Below, one piece after another: positions 7,315 through 16,304 of a DNA stretch of 64,000 nucleotides (its first letter is position 1; each line of letters starts with the position of its first letter). A program made the translations under genes and the position numbers. The notes beneath the pieces were generated by a model, which saw only the letters and a program-made list of their open reading frames with translations, did no database searches and was not told the origin of the DNA. This stretch comes from Pedobacter cryotolerans (GTDB lineage Bacteria > Bacteroidota > Bacteroidia > Sphingobacteriales > Sphingobacteriaceae), in contig NZ_SWBO01000003.1 in NCBI RefSeq assembly GCF_005116475.1, positions 186,001 through 250,000 on the forward strand, written 5' to 3'.

Positions 7315-8457
7315 ATGGCAGGCATTTACATCCATATCCCCTTCTGCAAAAAAGCATGTACTTATTGCGATTTTCACTTTACAACTTCATTTAAATATGC
7401 CGATGAAATGGTTGATGCCATTTGCAAAGAGATTAAACTAAAACAGCATAGAATTACCGACCAAGTGAGTAGCATTTATTTTGGGGGTGGCACCCCTTCT
7501 GTGCTTTCATCAGCTTCGCTCGAAAAAATATTTAATACCCTAGTCGACTGTTTTTCTATCTCAGCCGATGCTGAAATTACCATAGAAACAAACCCAGACG
7601 ACCTTGATGCTAAAAAAATAGCCGAGCTTAGGAAACTACCAATAAATAGATTTAGCATTGGTATACAATCTTTTTTTGAACAAGATTTGGTATGGATGAA
7701 CCGTGCTCACAACGCTCAAGAAGCACAAACATGTATTAAAAGAAGTCAGGATGCTGGTTTTGAAAATCTAAGCATTGATTTAATTTATGGCTATCCTTTA
7801 CTAACGGATGAAAAATGGTTTTCGAATATCCAAACAGCAATAGATTTACAAACGCCACATATTTCGGCCTATTCATTAACTGTAGAGGCAAAAACAGCTT
7901 TAGCAAATGCTATAGAAAAAGGCAAACAAACAGGACTGAGTGACGAGCAAAGTGCCTCTCAATTTTTAATATTGACTGATAAATTAACTACCGCAGGGTT
8001 TGAGCACTACGAAATTTCTAATTATGCCTTGCCAGGAAAATATGCCATACACAATACTAATTACTGGAAAGGTATAACTTATTTGGGCATTGGTCCTTCA
8101 GCTCATGGTTTTGATGGGCACAACCGATACATTAATGTTGCAAATAATGCCAAATATTTAAGCTTATTGGCAGATAATAAATTAGCAGAAACTGTTGAAG
8201 AGCTTAGCCAAACAGATCGTTTTAATGAGTACATCATGACTTCTTTACGTACAATGTGGGGATTAGATTTACAAAAAATCACATCAGATTTTGGCAAATT
8301 GTTTGAGTTAGAAACACGAAGGCAAATGAAGCCATTTATAGAAAGAGGGCAAATAACTTTAGACGGAAACATCATTAAATTAACTACTAATGGTAAATTA
8401 TTTGCCGATGGTATAGCTGCTGAATTATTTGTAGACGATGATTTAAACCAAAAGTAA
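7315..8457 (+). CDS. hemW: Radical SAM heme chaperone HemW
   Basis: A 380-residue radical-SAM protein beginning MAGIYIHIPFCKKACTYCDF. The CxxxCxxC cluster motif is present and is followed by Asp-Phe rather than the extra Cys of the HemN oxidase, which marks HemW. The glycine-rich SAM motif is YFGGGTPS, and the HemN-like C-terminal domain contains NYWKGITYLGIGPSAHG. HemW binds heme and delivers it to respiratory enzymes; this fits a genome with a large cytochrome cluster, though it is not close to it. The stop overlaps the next ATG (TAATG), so it is translationally coupled to the SDR gene. It is the first chromosomal gene after the integrated element. Confidence 0.93.
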   Translation: MAGIYIHIPFCKKACTYCDFHFTTSFKYADEMVDAICKEIKLKQHRITDQVSSIYFGGGTPSVLSSASLEKIFNTLVDCFSISADAEITIETNPDDLDAKKIAELRKLPINRFSIGIQSFFEQDLVWMNRAHNAQEAQTCIKRSQDAGFENLSIDLIYGYPLLTDEKWFSNIQTAIDLQTPHISAYSLTVEAKTALANAIEKGKQTGLSDEQSASQFLILTDKLTTAGFEHYEISNYALPGKYAIHNTNYWKGITYLGIGPSAHGFDGHNRYINVANNAKYLSLLADNKLAETVEELSQTDRFNEYIMTSLRTMWGLDLQKITSDFGKLFELETRRQMKPFIERGQITLDGNIIKLTTNGKLFADGIAAELFVDDDLNQK

Positions 8458-9242
8458 TGAGAGATAAAATTATTTGGATTACTGGCGCCTCATCTGGCAT
8501 TGGCGAAGCTCTAGTTTATGCTTATGATCAATTAGGTTCGAAGTTAATTATCTCTTCAAGAAAAAGCGAAGAACTGGATAGAGTAAAAGCCAATTGCAAG
8601 AACCAATCAAATATCCATATTCTAATTTTAGATTTAGAAAATCATCAATCTTTATCCAGCAAAGCTGAGGAAGCACAAAAAATTTATGGAAGAATAGACA
8701 TCTTAATAAATAGTGGAGGCATTAGCCAACGGAGTTTAGCTTTGGAAACTGATTTAGCTACCGAGCAGCGTTTCATCAACATTAACTTTTGGGGAACTGT
8801 TATTTTAAGCAAAGCTGTTTTACCACAAATGTTAACGCAAAATAGTGGTAGCATAGTCGCTATAAGTAGTTTAGTTGGCAAATTCGGCACACATTATCGC
8901 TCATCATATGCTGCCTCCAAACACGCCCTGCATGGTTATTTCGATTCACTTCGCATAGAGCTCAATAATCCAAACATTCATATCATGCTGGCCTGCCCAG
9001 GTTTTATAAAAACGCAAGTTACCATTAACGCTTTAACAGCAAATGGCAAAGCCCAAGGCACTATGGATGATGCACAAGAAAACGGAATGCCAGCAGAAGT
9101 TTTTGCAAAGAAACTAATCAAAGCTATCAACAATAAAAAAGAAGAAGTTAACATTGGCGGCAAAGAAGTTTATGGTGTTTTAATCAAAAGATTTTTTCCT
9201 AAATTATTCTCGAAGATGATTAAAAAGGCCAAAGTGGTCTAA
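8457..9242 (+). CDS. SDR family NAD(P)-dependent oxidoreductase
   Basis: A 261-residue classical short-chain dehydrogenase. The nucleotide-binding motif is TGASSGIGEAL at about residues 8-18; NSGGISQR takes the NAG position; the catalytic Ser is in IVAISSLVGK and the Tyr-x-x-x-Lys is in SYAASKHALHG. The tail with SKMIKKAKVV is consistent with a membrane-associated DHRS7-like reductase, but the substrate is unknown. It overlaps hemW by one base and ends 109 bp before the fasciclin gene. Confidence 0.9.
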   Translation: MRDKIIWITGASSGIGEALVYAYDQLGSKLIISSRKSEELDRVKANCKNQSNIHILILDLENHQSLSSKAEEAQKIYGRIDILINSGGISQRSLALETDLATEQRFININFWGTVILSKAVLPQMLTQNSGSIVAISSLVGKFGTHYRSSYAASKHALHGYFDSLRIELNNPNIHIMLACPGFIKTQVTINALTANGKAQGTMDDAQENGMPAEVFAKKLIKAINNKKEEVNIGGKEVYGVLIKRFFPKLFSKMIKKAKVV

Positions 9243-9351
9243 CACATTATCTCATAATTTATTGGTAATTAATTTATTACAAATAAATTTCAATTCTCTA
9301 AATCCAGCCTTATTCAATCTGCGTATCTGCTTTCATAAAACTCAAAAAATT

Positions 9352-9903
9352 ATGAAAAAAATATTATTCTCAGCAATTGCCGTAGTAGCTATGGCATTCT
9401 CAAGCAATGTTTACGCTCAAAAAAATCCGATGGTTGGTGGTGCAGCAATGTATGCCGATAAAGACATTGTAGATAATGCAGTAAACTCAAAAGATCACAC
9501 CACTTTAGTTGCAGCAGTAAAAGCAGCTGGTTTAGTAGAAACTTTAAAATCTGCTGGTCCGTTTACAGTTTTTGCACCAACTAACGATGCTTTTGCAAAA
9601 TTACCAGCTGGTACTGTAGAAACTTTAGTTAAACCAGAAAACAAAGCAACATTAACTACCATTTTAACTTACCATGTTGTTGCTGGTAAATTAGGTTCGA
9701 AAGAAGTAGCCGCAGCAATTAAAGCTGGTGGTGGCAAAGCAGAGTTAGCTACTGTACAAGGTGGTAAATTATGGATTTACATGGAAGGTAAAAACGTAAT
9801 GATTAAAGATGAAAAAGGTGGAACAGCTAAAGTTACAATTGCAGACGTTTTTCAAAGCAATGGCGTAATTCATGTAATTGACACTGTATTAATGCCAAAG
9901 TAA
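9352..9903 (+). CDS. Secreted fasciclin-domain protein
   Basis: A 183-residue exported protein with a signal peptide (MKKILFSAIAVVAMAFSSNVYAQ, cleaved after AQ) and one FAS1 domain. The domain's conserved blocks are visible: FTVFAPTNDAFAKLP, ILTYHVVAGKL and VTIADVFQSNGVIHVIDTVLMP. FAS1 domains mediate adhesion or protein contacts at the cell surface; a precise role here is unknown. The ATG at 9352 is chosen because it starts the signal peptide; an upstream in-frame extension to 9262 would put 30 non-signal residues first. A clear terminator follows at 9933. Confidence 0.92.
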   Translation: MKKILFSAIAVVAMAFSSNVYAQKNPMVGGAAMYADKDIVDNAVNSKDHTTLVAAVKAAGLVETLKSAGPFTVFAPTNDAFAKLPAGTVETLVKPENKATLTTILTYHVVAGKLGSKEVAAAIKAGGGKAELATVQGGKLWIYMEGKNVMIKDEKGGTAKVTIADVFQSNGVIHVIDTVLMPK

Positions 9904-9932
9904 GAGGTCAATCATCCAAATTGATTAATTTA

Positions 9933-9966
9933 AAAGAGCGTTCTGAATTTTCGGGACGCTTTTTTG
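9933..9966 (+). terminator. Rho-independent terminator after the fasciclin gene
   Basis: Stem AGCGTTC / GGGACGCT with an A-rich lead and a run of T directly after, starting 30 bp past the fasciclin stop codon. Confidence 0.75.
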
Positions 9967-10089
9967 CTTAACATCAAATTATCATAACCATAACATTTAT
10001 GAGATAAATCATATTTTTTTCGAATTTTAATTTACACTTTTGTATAGGTGAACTATTTTTTCGCCCAAAAATTTACTTTATCGCACATT

Positions 10090-10971
10090 ATGAGCTTTAT
10101 TTTAAAACCTGTTGACACCGTAGAGACGATTAGTCCAGAAGATTTTAAGAAAAATTACCTTGACCCTAGAAAACCATTAATTATTAAAGGATTAACTAAA
10201 GATTGGCCAGCCAGAGAAAAATGGACAACCGATTATTTAAAACAAATTGGTGGTGATATTGAGGTTAATTTGGTAGATAATTCAAAAGCAGACCCTACAA
10301 AGCCAATCAATGCATCAATAGCAAGCATGAAATTTGGCGATTATTTAGATTTGATTAAAAGAGAACCCACCGAACTACGTATTTTCTTTTTTAACTTATT
10401 TAAGCATGTTCCGAGTTTAATTAACGACATTAAAATCCCTAAAGATTTAATGGGTGGTTTTATAGAAAGTATGCCAGCAATGTTTTTTGGCGGCTCAAAT
10501 TCTGTTACCTTTTTACATTACGACATAGATTTACCACATCTTTTCCATACCCATTTTGGCGGCAGAAAACACATTGTTTTATTCGACAATAAATGGAAAG
10601 AACGTTTATACTGTTTACCAAATGCAACTTATGCTTTAGAAGATTACGATGTTGCAAATCCAGATTTCGAAAAATTTCCAGCATTAAAAGGCGTAGAAGG
10701 TTACGAAGTTTTCTTAGAACATGGTGATACTTTATTTATGCCTACCGGAATGTGGCATTGGATGAAATATGTTGATGGCTCATTTTCATTAAGCTTAAGA
10801 GCTTGGGATGCATCTCTTTCTAGAAAAGCAGCGAGTGTTTTTAACTTGGCAGTTAAAGGCGGCGTAGATAGTGTGATTAAAATGATTTTCAAAAAATCTT
10901 ATTCAGATTGGCGTGAGAAAAAGGCAGTTCAAATTGCAGAGAAAGCTTTAAGAAAAGGGTTACCAAGGTAA
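10090..10971 (+). CDS. Cupin-like (JmjC-related) domain protein
   Basis: A 293-residue protein of the cupin_8/JmjC-like family, usually Fe(II)/2-oxoglutarate dioxygenases. The N-terminus has the family block RKPLIIKGLTKDWPA. The facial-triad candidates are His143 and Asp145 in FLHYDIDLPHLFH and the later His in FMPTGMWHWMKY, with a GGRKHIVLF strand between. The ATG at 10090 (MSFILKPVD) is preferred over an in-frame GTG at 10048. Substrate unknown; relatives hydroxylate proteins or small molecules. It stands alone between terminators. Confidence 0.8.
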   Translation: MSFILKPVDTVETISPEDFKKNYLDPRKPLIIKGLTKDWPAREKWTTDYLKQIGGDIEVNLVDNSKADPTKPINASIASMKFGDYLDLIKREPTELRIFFFNLFKHVPSLINDIKIPKDLMGGFIESMPAMFFGGSNSVTFLHYDIDLPHLFHTHFGGRKHIVLFDNKWKERLYCLPNATYALEDYDVANPDFEKFPALKGVEGYEVFLEHGDTLFMPTGMWHWMKYVDGSFSLSLRAWDASLSRKAASVFNLAVKGGVDSVIKMIFKKSYSDWREKKAVQIAEKALRKGLPR

Positions 10972-10981
10972 TATTAATCAC

Positions 10982-11101
10982 AAAAGTCCCCATTAGGGGA
11001 TTTAGGGGTTTAGAAAATGAAATACAGCGGGGCATCGGAAACGACAGCCCCGCTTTTTGTTACAAGGTTTACCAAGTCCCCTTCAGGGGATTTAGGCGTA
11101 A
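10982..11101. repeat. Paired hairpin repeats of the GGGGATTTAGGGGT family
   Basis: Two copies of a short palindrome followed by a conserved tail occur here: AAGTCCCCATTAGGGGATTT (10984-11003) and AGTCCCCTTCAGGGGATTT (11077-11095). Related units recur at 54473-54506 and 56480-56503. This CCCTAAATCCCC type of repeat is familiar from Bacteroidota intergenic regions. Confidence 0.7.
11026..11059 (+). terminator. Hairpin terminator AGCGGGGC...GCCCCGCTTTTT
   Basis: Perfect 8-bp GC-rich stem (11026-11033 with 11047-11054) followed by a T run, 55 bp after the cupin-like gene. It sits between two copies of the palindromic repeat. Confidence 0.8.
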
Positions 11102-11208
11102 AACCTTTTCACGGCAATCGGGTTTAAATAACTTTGGTTTTTGCTACTATTTAAGTCAAATCCCCCTCAAAGTTCAATAATTTCAAATTCTTATTTAAAT
11201 TAGCCAAA

Positions 11209-11823
11209 ATGGAACCCATCATACTTACCGAAAAACAAAAAATGCTAGCTGGCAAAGCTTACCAAGCCGGCGATGCAGAATTAGCTAAAGAGCGGTTAAA
11301 AGCCAGAGAAATTGTTTATGAGTTTAATAGTTTAGCACCAAAATTTATTAAACAACGTAAAGAGTTATTAAAAAGACTATTTGGCAAAACTGAGCGAATG
11401 TTTTACGTTGAGCCGCCCTTTCGTTGCGATTACGGCTACAACATAGAAATTGGAGATAACTTTTACGCCAACTTTAATCTTGTAATTTTAGATTGCGCAA
11501 AAGTGAGCATCGGCAATAATGTTTTTATTGCACCAAATGTTGCCATTTACACAGCTGGGCACCCAATACATGCACACCTTCGCGATCAAGAGTACGAATG
11601 GGCACAAGAAATTACCATTGGCAATAGCGTTTGGATTGGTGGTAATGTAGTTATTAACCCAGGTGTAAAAATCGGTTCTAATGTAGTAATCGGTTCTGGA
11701 AGCGTAGTTACAAGAGATATTCCTGACAATGTTTTTGCAGCTGGCAATCCTTGTAGGGTAATCCGCCAATTAACAGATGCCGATAAAGATTACTACTACA
11801 AGGATTTTAAGCTAGGTGAATAG
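11209..11823 (+). CDS. Sugar O-acetyltransferase (maltose/galactoside acetyltransferase type)
   Basis: A 204-residue left-handed beta-helix acetyltransferase using acetyl-CoA. The N-terminal Mac domain is visible as EKQKMLAGKAYQAGDAEL; the hexapeptide coils run from about residue 80 to 185 (IEIGDNFYANFNLVILD, VSIGNNVFIAPNV, ITIGNSVWIGGNVVI). The catalytic His lies in YTAGHPIHA. The end, AAGNPCRVIRQL, is the usual family close. It likely acetylates maltose, glucose or a similar sugar; the exact acceptor cannot be told. It is flanked by repeat-rich gaps and is probably monocistronic. Confidence 0.9.
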   Translation: MEPIILTEKQKMLAGKAYQAGDAELAKERLKAREIVYEFNSLAPKFIKQRKELLKRLFGKTERMFYVEPPFRCDYGYNIEIGDNFYANFNLVILDCAKVSIGNNVFIAPNVAIYTAGHPIHAHLRDQEYEWAQEITIGNSVWIGGNVVINPGVKIGSNVVIGSGSVVTRDIPDNVFAAGNPCRVIRQLTDADKDYYYKDFKLGE

Positions 11824-11835
11824 CTTTTAGACTTA

Positions 11836-12090
11836 AGACTTACGAAGTTTAATTTATTTCATTTATGAAGTTGATAACTTGTTGTTTATAACTTCGTAAG
11901 TCTGGTAATGAAAACAATGAGGGGAAATAATGCTTCAAAAGAACTACTGACTTTGTTATATAAACCTTCAGCCACGGCGGACAAGTATTGAAGCGAACAC
12001 GGAAGGGTAACCCTCGAGGTTACCATGTAATAAAGCGGAAAGAAGGACTGCAAATCCCAAAACGAACTGACATTGTTTTTCTAAAAATTT
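11836..12090. other. Gene-free stretch with two inverted repeats; possible structured RNA or element remnant
   Basis: The 282-bp gap before the DUF5690 gene contains a perfect 14-bp inverted repeat, AGACTTACGAAGTT (11836-11849) with AACTTCGTAAGTCT (11890-11903), and a second perfect 7-bp stem GGTAACC-CTCGA-GGTTACC (12006-12024). The stretch 11970-12060 is visibly less AT-rich than its surroundings. No open frame of note. It could encode a leader or small RNA for the transporter-kinase operon; I do not recognise a known RNA family. Confidence 0.35.
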
Positions 12091-12105
12091 AACCTATATT
12101 CAAAA

Positions 12106-13374
12106 ATGGTTAATACAAACAAACAGCAGATTAAAACTGGACTTTATGCAGCAGTAGTTGTTTTTTTGGCATACACCATGATTTTCGGTTTCAGGAAATC
12201 TTTTACCGTAGCCACTTTTGATGGTTTAACCATTGCTGGTTACAGTTACAAAACGGTTTTGGTAATTAGTCAGATGTTGGGCTATTTATTGGCCAAATTT
12301 TACGGCATCAAATTCATTTCAGAATTAAAACGGACTGGAAGAGGGAAAATTATTATCATTTTAACCGCAATTGCGTGGTTAAGCTGGTTGTTTTTTGCTA
12401 TCGTTCCGTTACCCTACAATATCGTTTTTTTGTTTATCAACGGTTTCCCTTTGGGTATGCTTTGGGGTGTAGTTTTTTCTTACGTAGAAGGCCGTAAAAG
12501 CACCGATTTTATTGGCGCAGCCTTGGCTGTTAGTTTCATTTTTGCTTCGGGCTTTGTAAAATCTGTTGGCGCTTGGCTAATGGTTACTTTTGGTATTACA
12601 GAGTTTTGGGTGCCATTTTACACAGGCTTAGTTTTTTCGTTGCCATTAATTTTATTTATCTATTTAATGGAGAAAATTCCGGCTCCAACTGCTGATGATA
12701 TAAAATTTAGAGCAGAACGTGTGCCTATGACAAAAACAGACCGCCAAAAATTTATTAAAGATTTTTTAGGTGGATTAATTGCCTGCGTACTCATTTATTG
12801 CTTTGCAACCATTTTTAGAGATATCAGAGATAATTTTGGCGCAGAAATGTGGAAAGAGATGGGCTACATAAATCAGCCTGCAATTTTTGCAAAAACAGAA
12901 ACGCCAATTACCATTATTGTATTGATATTAATTGGTAGCATGGTTTTAATTAAAAATAACTTTACAGCCTTAAAAACTGCCCACTATTTTATTTTTATTG
13001 GTTTTATTTTGGCAGGAGCTTCTACCCTTTTGTTTAAATCAAATTCATTAAGTCCAATATGGTGGATGACACTAGTTGGCTTAGGTCTATACATGGTTTA
13101 CATTCCTTTTAATGCGGTATTTTTTGATCGCTTGATCTCTACTTTTAAATACGCTAGTAATGTGGGATTTTTAATTTACATCGCAGATTCTTTTGGTTAC
13201 GTTGGCAGCATAGGTGTGTTATTAAGCAAAGAGATTTTTAAAATTCAGTTGAATTGGGTTACATTTTTTTCGAATAGTGTGATGATTTTGTCAGTTATTG
13301 GAGGATTTTTAACCATATTTTCATTAATTTATTTTAGCAAGAAATATAAATTGATGGTACTAAATCAAAAATAA
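12106..13374 (+). CDS. DUF5690 family MFS-like membrane transporter
   Basis: A 422-residue protein with about twelve hydrophobic helices in two halves separated by a charged loop (about residues 195-218). The first helix region reads YTMIFGFRKSFTVATFDG, resembling the start of sugar-phosphate/organophosphate MFS transporters (UhpC/GlpT type), and matches the DUF5690 group of Bacteroidota. The PfkB kinase starts one base after the stop, so the pair should be co-transcribed: uptake of a sugar followed by phosphorylation is the natural reading, but the substrate is not known. Confidence 0.75.
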   Translation: MVNTNKQQIKTGLYAAVVVFLAYTMIFGFRKSFTVATFDGLTIAGYSYKTVLVISQMLGYLLAKFYGIKFISELKRTGRGKIIIILTAIAWLSWLFFAIVPLPYNIVFLFINGFPLGMLWGVVFSYVEGRKSTDFIGAALAVSFIFASGFVKSVGAWLMVTFGITEFWVPFYTGLVFSLPLILFIYLMEKIPAPTADDIKFRAERVPMTKTDRQKFIKDFLGGLIACVLIYCFATIFRDIRDNFGAEMWKEMGYINQPAIFAKTETPITIIVLILIGSMVLIKNNFTALKTAHYFIFIGFILAGASTLLFKSNSLSPIWWMTLVGLGLYMVYIPFNAVFFDRLISTFKYASNVGFLIYIADSFGYVGSIGVLLSKEIFKIQLNWVTFFSNSVMILSVIGGFLTIFSLIYFSKKYKLMVLNQK

Positions 13375-13375
13375 C

Positions 13376-14242
13376 ATGCAAAAAACAGTAGTTTCAATTG
13401 GCGAAATTTTATGGGATGTTTTTCCTGAAGGAAAAAAAGCAGGGGGATCCTCTATGAATGTTGCCTTAAATTTGCACAAACAAGGAATAAATAGTCAATT
13501 TATTAGTGCCATTGGCGATGATGTAAACGGAAAAGAACTGATTGAGTTTTTGGCATCCAACAATTTTCCAACTAATTTAATTCAAGTTTCGGCATTGCCA
13601 ACAAGTACGGTACAAGTTAAACTTGATGAACAACAACAAGCCACTTACACCATTGTTGAACCTGTTGCTTGGGATGCGATTGAAATTTCTGAAGAAGCAA
13701 TTACTGCTGTAAAGAATGCCGATGCTTTTGTGTACTGCTCATTAACTTGCAGAAACGAAAAAAGCAAAAACACCATTCTAAATCTCATCAGCTATGCTAA
13801 ACTTAAAGTATTTGATATAAATTTACGTGAACCATTTTATACCATAGCAACTTTAAAACAACTATTAGCCGCTGCCGATATTTTAAAAGTGAACGAGCAT
13901 GAGTTGGCGTATTTAAAGAATGAATTAAATTTATCTGGCAATACCGATGAGCAGCTTTTGAAGCAACTAAGTTTGCTATTTAGTATTCAAATTATCTGTT
14001 TAACGGTTGGCGAAAAAGGCGCTTATGTTTTACATGATGATTTTTTCCATCATCATAAAGGTTACGTTATAAAAGTAGCGGATACTGTTGGTGCTGGCGA
14101 TTCTTTCTTAGCCACATTTGTAGCTAGTTATTTAAAAGGTTATCCAATGGATACAATTTTAGATAGAGCTTGCAAAGTTGGTGCTTTCGTGGCTTCGCAA
14201 ATTGGCGCTAACCCAGCTTACGGAGATGAGGTTTTTAATTAG
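13376..14242 (+). CDS. PfkB-family carbohydrate kinase (fructokinase-like)
   Basis: A 288-residue ribokinase-fold sugar kinase. The N-terminus VVSIGEILWDVFPEGKKAGGSSMNVALNL (split here: GEILWDVFP, GGSSMNVALNL) contains the substrate-binding GG region; the C-terminal ATP/anion-hole signature is DTVGAGDSFLATF with catalytic Asp in GAGD. It likely phosphorylates fructose or a related sugar at the expense of ATP. It follows the DUF5690 transporter by one base and is followed by an unrelated toxin-antitoxin pair after 98 bp. Confidence 0.87.
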   Translation: MQKTVVSIGEILWDVFPEGKKAGGSSMNVALNLHKQGINSQFISAIGDDVNGKELIEFLASNNFPTNLIQVSALPTSTVQVKLDEQQQATYTIVEPVAWDAIEISEEAITAVKNADAFVYCSLTCRNEKSKNTILNLISYAKLKVFDINLREPFYTIATLKQLLAAADILKVNEHELAYLKNELNLSGNTDEQLLKQLSLLFSIQIICLTVGEKGAYVLHDDFFHHHKGYVIKVADTVGAGDSFLATFVASYLKGYPMDTILDRACKVGAFVASQIGANPAYGDEVFN

Positions 14243-14340
14243 AAATTTTTACACCTATTTTTCTTAACTTAGTATAAATTTCATCTTTTATATAAACCAC
14301 GAAATCATATAATTTCTGCTTAAAATATTTTTATTTCTGA

Positions 14341-14637
14341 ATGGCTACAAAAGATTACATATTACAAACCCTTAAGACTAAGAAAGCCGAATTCTCTAAA
14401 CTTGGCGTTAAAGGAATTGGCCTTTTTGGTTCTTATGTTCGAAATGAGCAGAAGAAAGATAGTGATATTGATATTTTAATCGATTTTGAACCAAATCAAG
14501 AAAATTTCGACAATTACATGTCGATTTACGATATACTAGAAAAGCTATTTGCAAACCAACGTGTTGAAATTATTACCAAGAATGGATTAAGCCCATATAT
14601 TGGACCTAAAATTTTAAACGAAGTGCAATATGTCTAA
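14341..14637 (+). CDS. mntA: MntA-like minimal nucleotidyltransferase (antitoxin)
   Basis: A 98-residue minimal nucleotidyltransferase with the GSxxR...DSDxD motif: GLFGSYVRNEQ followed by DSDIDILIDFE at about residues 28-50. In HepT/MntA modules this protein AMPylates the HepT toxin and neutralises it. It overlaps the HepT-like gene by 8 bp, the standard arrangement. The third acidic residue is probably in VEIITK, where a Glu sits at the expected place. Confidence 0.85.
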   Translation: MATKDYILQTLKTKKAEFSKLGVKGIGLFGSYVRNEQKKDSDIDILIDFEPNQENFDNYMSIYDILEKLFANQRVEIITKNGLSPYIGPKILNEVQYV

Positions 14638-14974
14638 AGATGCCATAGAATATTTAAGGCATATTAGAGATGAAAGTTCCTACATTATCTCTGTAATCAC
14701 AACTGATTTTACCAAAGAAAAGTTTATTGAGGATGAAACCCTAAAACGTGCAGTAGTTAGAAGTTTGGAAATTATTGGAGAGGCCACTAAAAAAATACCT
14801 GCCGACTTTAAAATAAAATGGAACTCAATTACTTGGAAAAACATGGCTGGCATGAGAGATAGACTCATTCATGATTATATGGGAGTAAATTATGCGATAG
14901 TCTGGGATGTGGTAAAAAACAAAATTCCAGAGCTACATCAGCAAATTATAAATGTAATTGAAAAGGAAAATTGA
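14630..14974 (+). CDS. hepT: HepT-like ribonuclease (DUF86) toxin
   Basis: A 114-residue all-helical HEPN protein. The catalytic RX4-6H motif is in RDRLIHDYMGVNY at about residues 80-92, and the conserved IIGEATKKIP block precedes it. HepT acts as an RNase (or tRNA-targeting) toxin controlled by MntA. The Tyr in the H-x-Y motif, which is the AMPylation target in characterised pairs, is present. The 148 bp after it (14975-15122) contain no further gene. Confidence 0.87.
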   Translation: MSKDAIEYLRHIRDESSYIISVITTDFTKEKFIEDETLKRAVVRSLEIIGEATKKIPADFKIKWNSITWKNMAGMRDRLIHDYMGVNYAIVWDVVKNKIPELHQQIINVIEKEN

Positions 14975-15122
14975 GCCATTCTTGTGGCAATTTATACTTT
15001 AAAATTTGCACCCTCAATTCCCTTTAGTCTTTCAGCTTTTACCTTTCAGCTTAAAAATGACACCCCGCTTAAAATACTGATGCGCCAAACTTTTATCTTC
15101 GATAATTCGTTTATACAGGCAC

Positions 15123-16214
15123 ATGAGAGGTTTCGAGTTTTCTAAATTTTTACCCAACGATTTACCCAAAGGTGGTTTCGATGAATTGCTAAAGCTTTTT
15201 ACCGAATTGCTAAATTATACCGCTGGCGATGCTGGCGAAACTTTAGCTTGGATGAACGAACTGGACAAACAATATAAATTTACCAATAACGAATATGGGA
15301 TGGGTGATTTTATTGACGACTTGAAGGAAAAAGGCTATCTGAAAGAAGAAAATGGTGAGCAAAAAATCACTGCAAAAACTGAGCAAACCATTCGTAAATC
15401 TGCTTTAGAAGAAATTTTCGGCAAACTTAAAAAAGTTGGAAAAGGAAACCACAACAGTAATATTTCTGGCATTGGCGAGGAAAAGAATGCTGATCGTAGA
15501 GAATATTCTTTTGGCGATAGTCTGGACCAGATTGACATGACTGCCTCTATTCAAAATGCGCAAATTAACCATGGGATTGGAGATTTCACCTTAACCGACC
15601 GGGATTTAGAAGTAGAAGAGAAAGACTACAAAACCTTAACTTCAACAGTGTTAATGATAGATATTTCTCATTCTATGATTTTATACGGTGAGGATAGAAT
15701 TACACCAGCCAAAAAAACAGCAATGGCTTTAGCAGAGCTGATTAAAACCAAATACCCAAAAGACACTTTAGATATTGTGGTTTTTGGTAATGATGCTTGG
15801 CCAATAACCATAAAGGATTTGCCTTATTTACAAGTTGGCCCTTACCATACCAATACTTTAGCAGGTTTGGAGTTAGCAACGGATTTATTGCGAAGAAGAA
15901 AAACGCATAACAAGCAAATTTTTATGATTACCGATGGCAAGCCAACATGCTTAAAAGAAAACGGAAGGTACTATAAAAACAGCATGGGTTTAGATAGGAA
16001 AGTAATTGGTAAAACACTGAACATGGCCGCACAATGTAAACGCTTAAATATTCCCATTACTACCTTCATGATTGCTCAAGACCCTTATTTACAACAATTT
16101 GTTCGTCAATTTACACAAGTTAACGGAGGTAGGGCATTTTACAGTTCGCTAACTGGCTTAGGAGAATACATTTTTGAAGATTACATTAAAAATAGAAGAA
16201 AAACGATAAGATAA
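15123..16214 (+). CDS. VWA-domain protein (partner of a MoxR-like ATPase)
   Basis: A 363-residue protein. The N-terminal half is charged and poorly conserved; the C-terminal half (about residues 170-360) is a von Willebrand A domain with the MIDAS motif DISHSM, a conserved Thr region (HTNTLAGLELA) and MITDGKPTC. VWA proteins paired with MoxR/ChlI-like AAA+ ATPases act as chaperone-like or metal-insertion systems. The AAA+ gene follows 90 bp later behind a palindromic repeat. The client is unknown. Confidence 0.85.
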   Translation: MRGFEFSKFLPNDLPKGGFDELLKLFTELLNYTAGDAGETLAWMNELDKQYKFTNNEYGMGDFIDDLKEKGYLKEENGEQKITAKTEQTIRKSALEEIFGKLKKVGKGNHNSNISGIGEEKNADRREYSFGDSLDQIDMTASIQNAQINHGIGDFTLTDRDLEVEEKDYKTLTSTVLMIDISHSMILYGEDRITPAKKTAMALAELIKTKYPKDTLDIVVFGNDAWPITIKDLPYLQVGPYHTNTLAGLELATDLLRRRKTHNKQIFMITDGKPTCLKENGRYYKNSMGLDRKVIGKTLNMAAQCKRLNIPITTFMIAQDPYLQQFVRQFTQVNGGRAFYSSLTGLGEYIFEDYIKNRRKTIR

Positions 16215-16221
16215 ATAATAG

Positions 16222-16298
16222 AATGAAAGAATTATAGAATGAGAGAATTAGGCGACAGTGCAAATTCAATCATTCAAAACTCAATCCTTCAATAATTA
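16222..16298. repeat. Imperfect palindromic repeat, GAATGAAAGAATT...AATTCAATCATTC family, copy 1
   Basis: The left arm is rich in GAATGA-AGAATT units and the right arm is ATTCAATCATTCAAAACTC, forming an imperfect hairpin. Sister copies lie at 19193-19256 and 20158-20222. All three sit in gaps next to start or stop codons. Confidence 0.7.
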
Positions 16299-16304
16299 TA
16301 TAAA

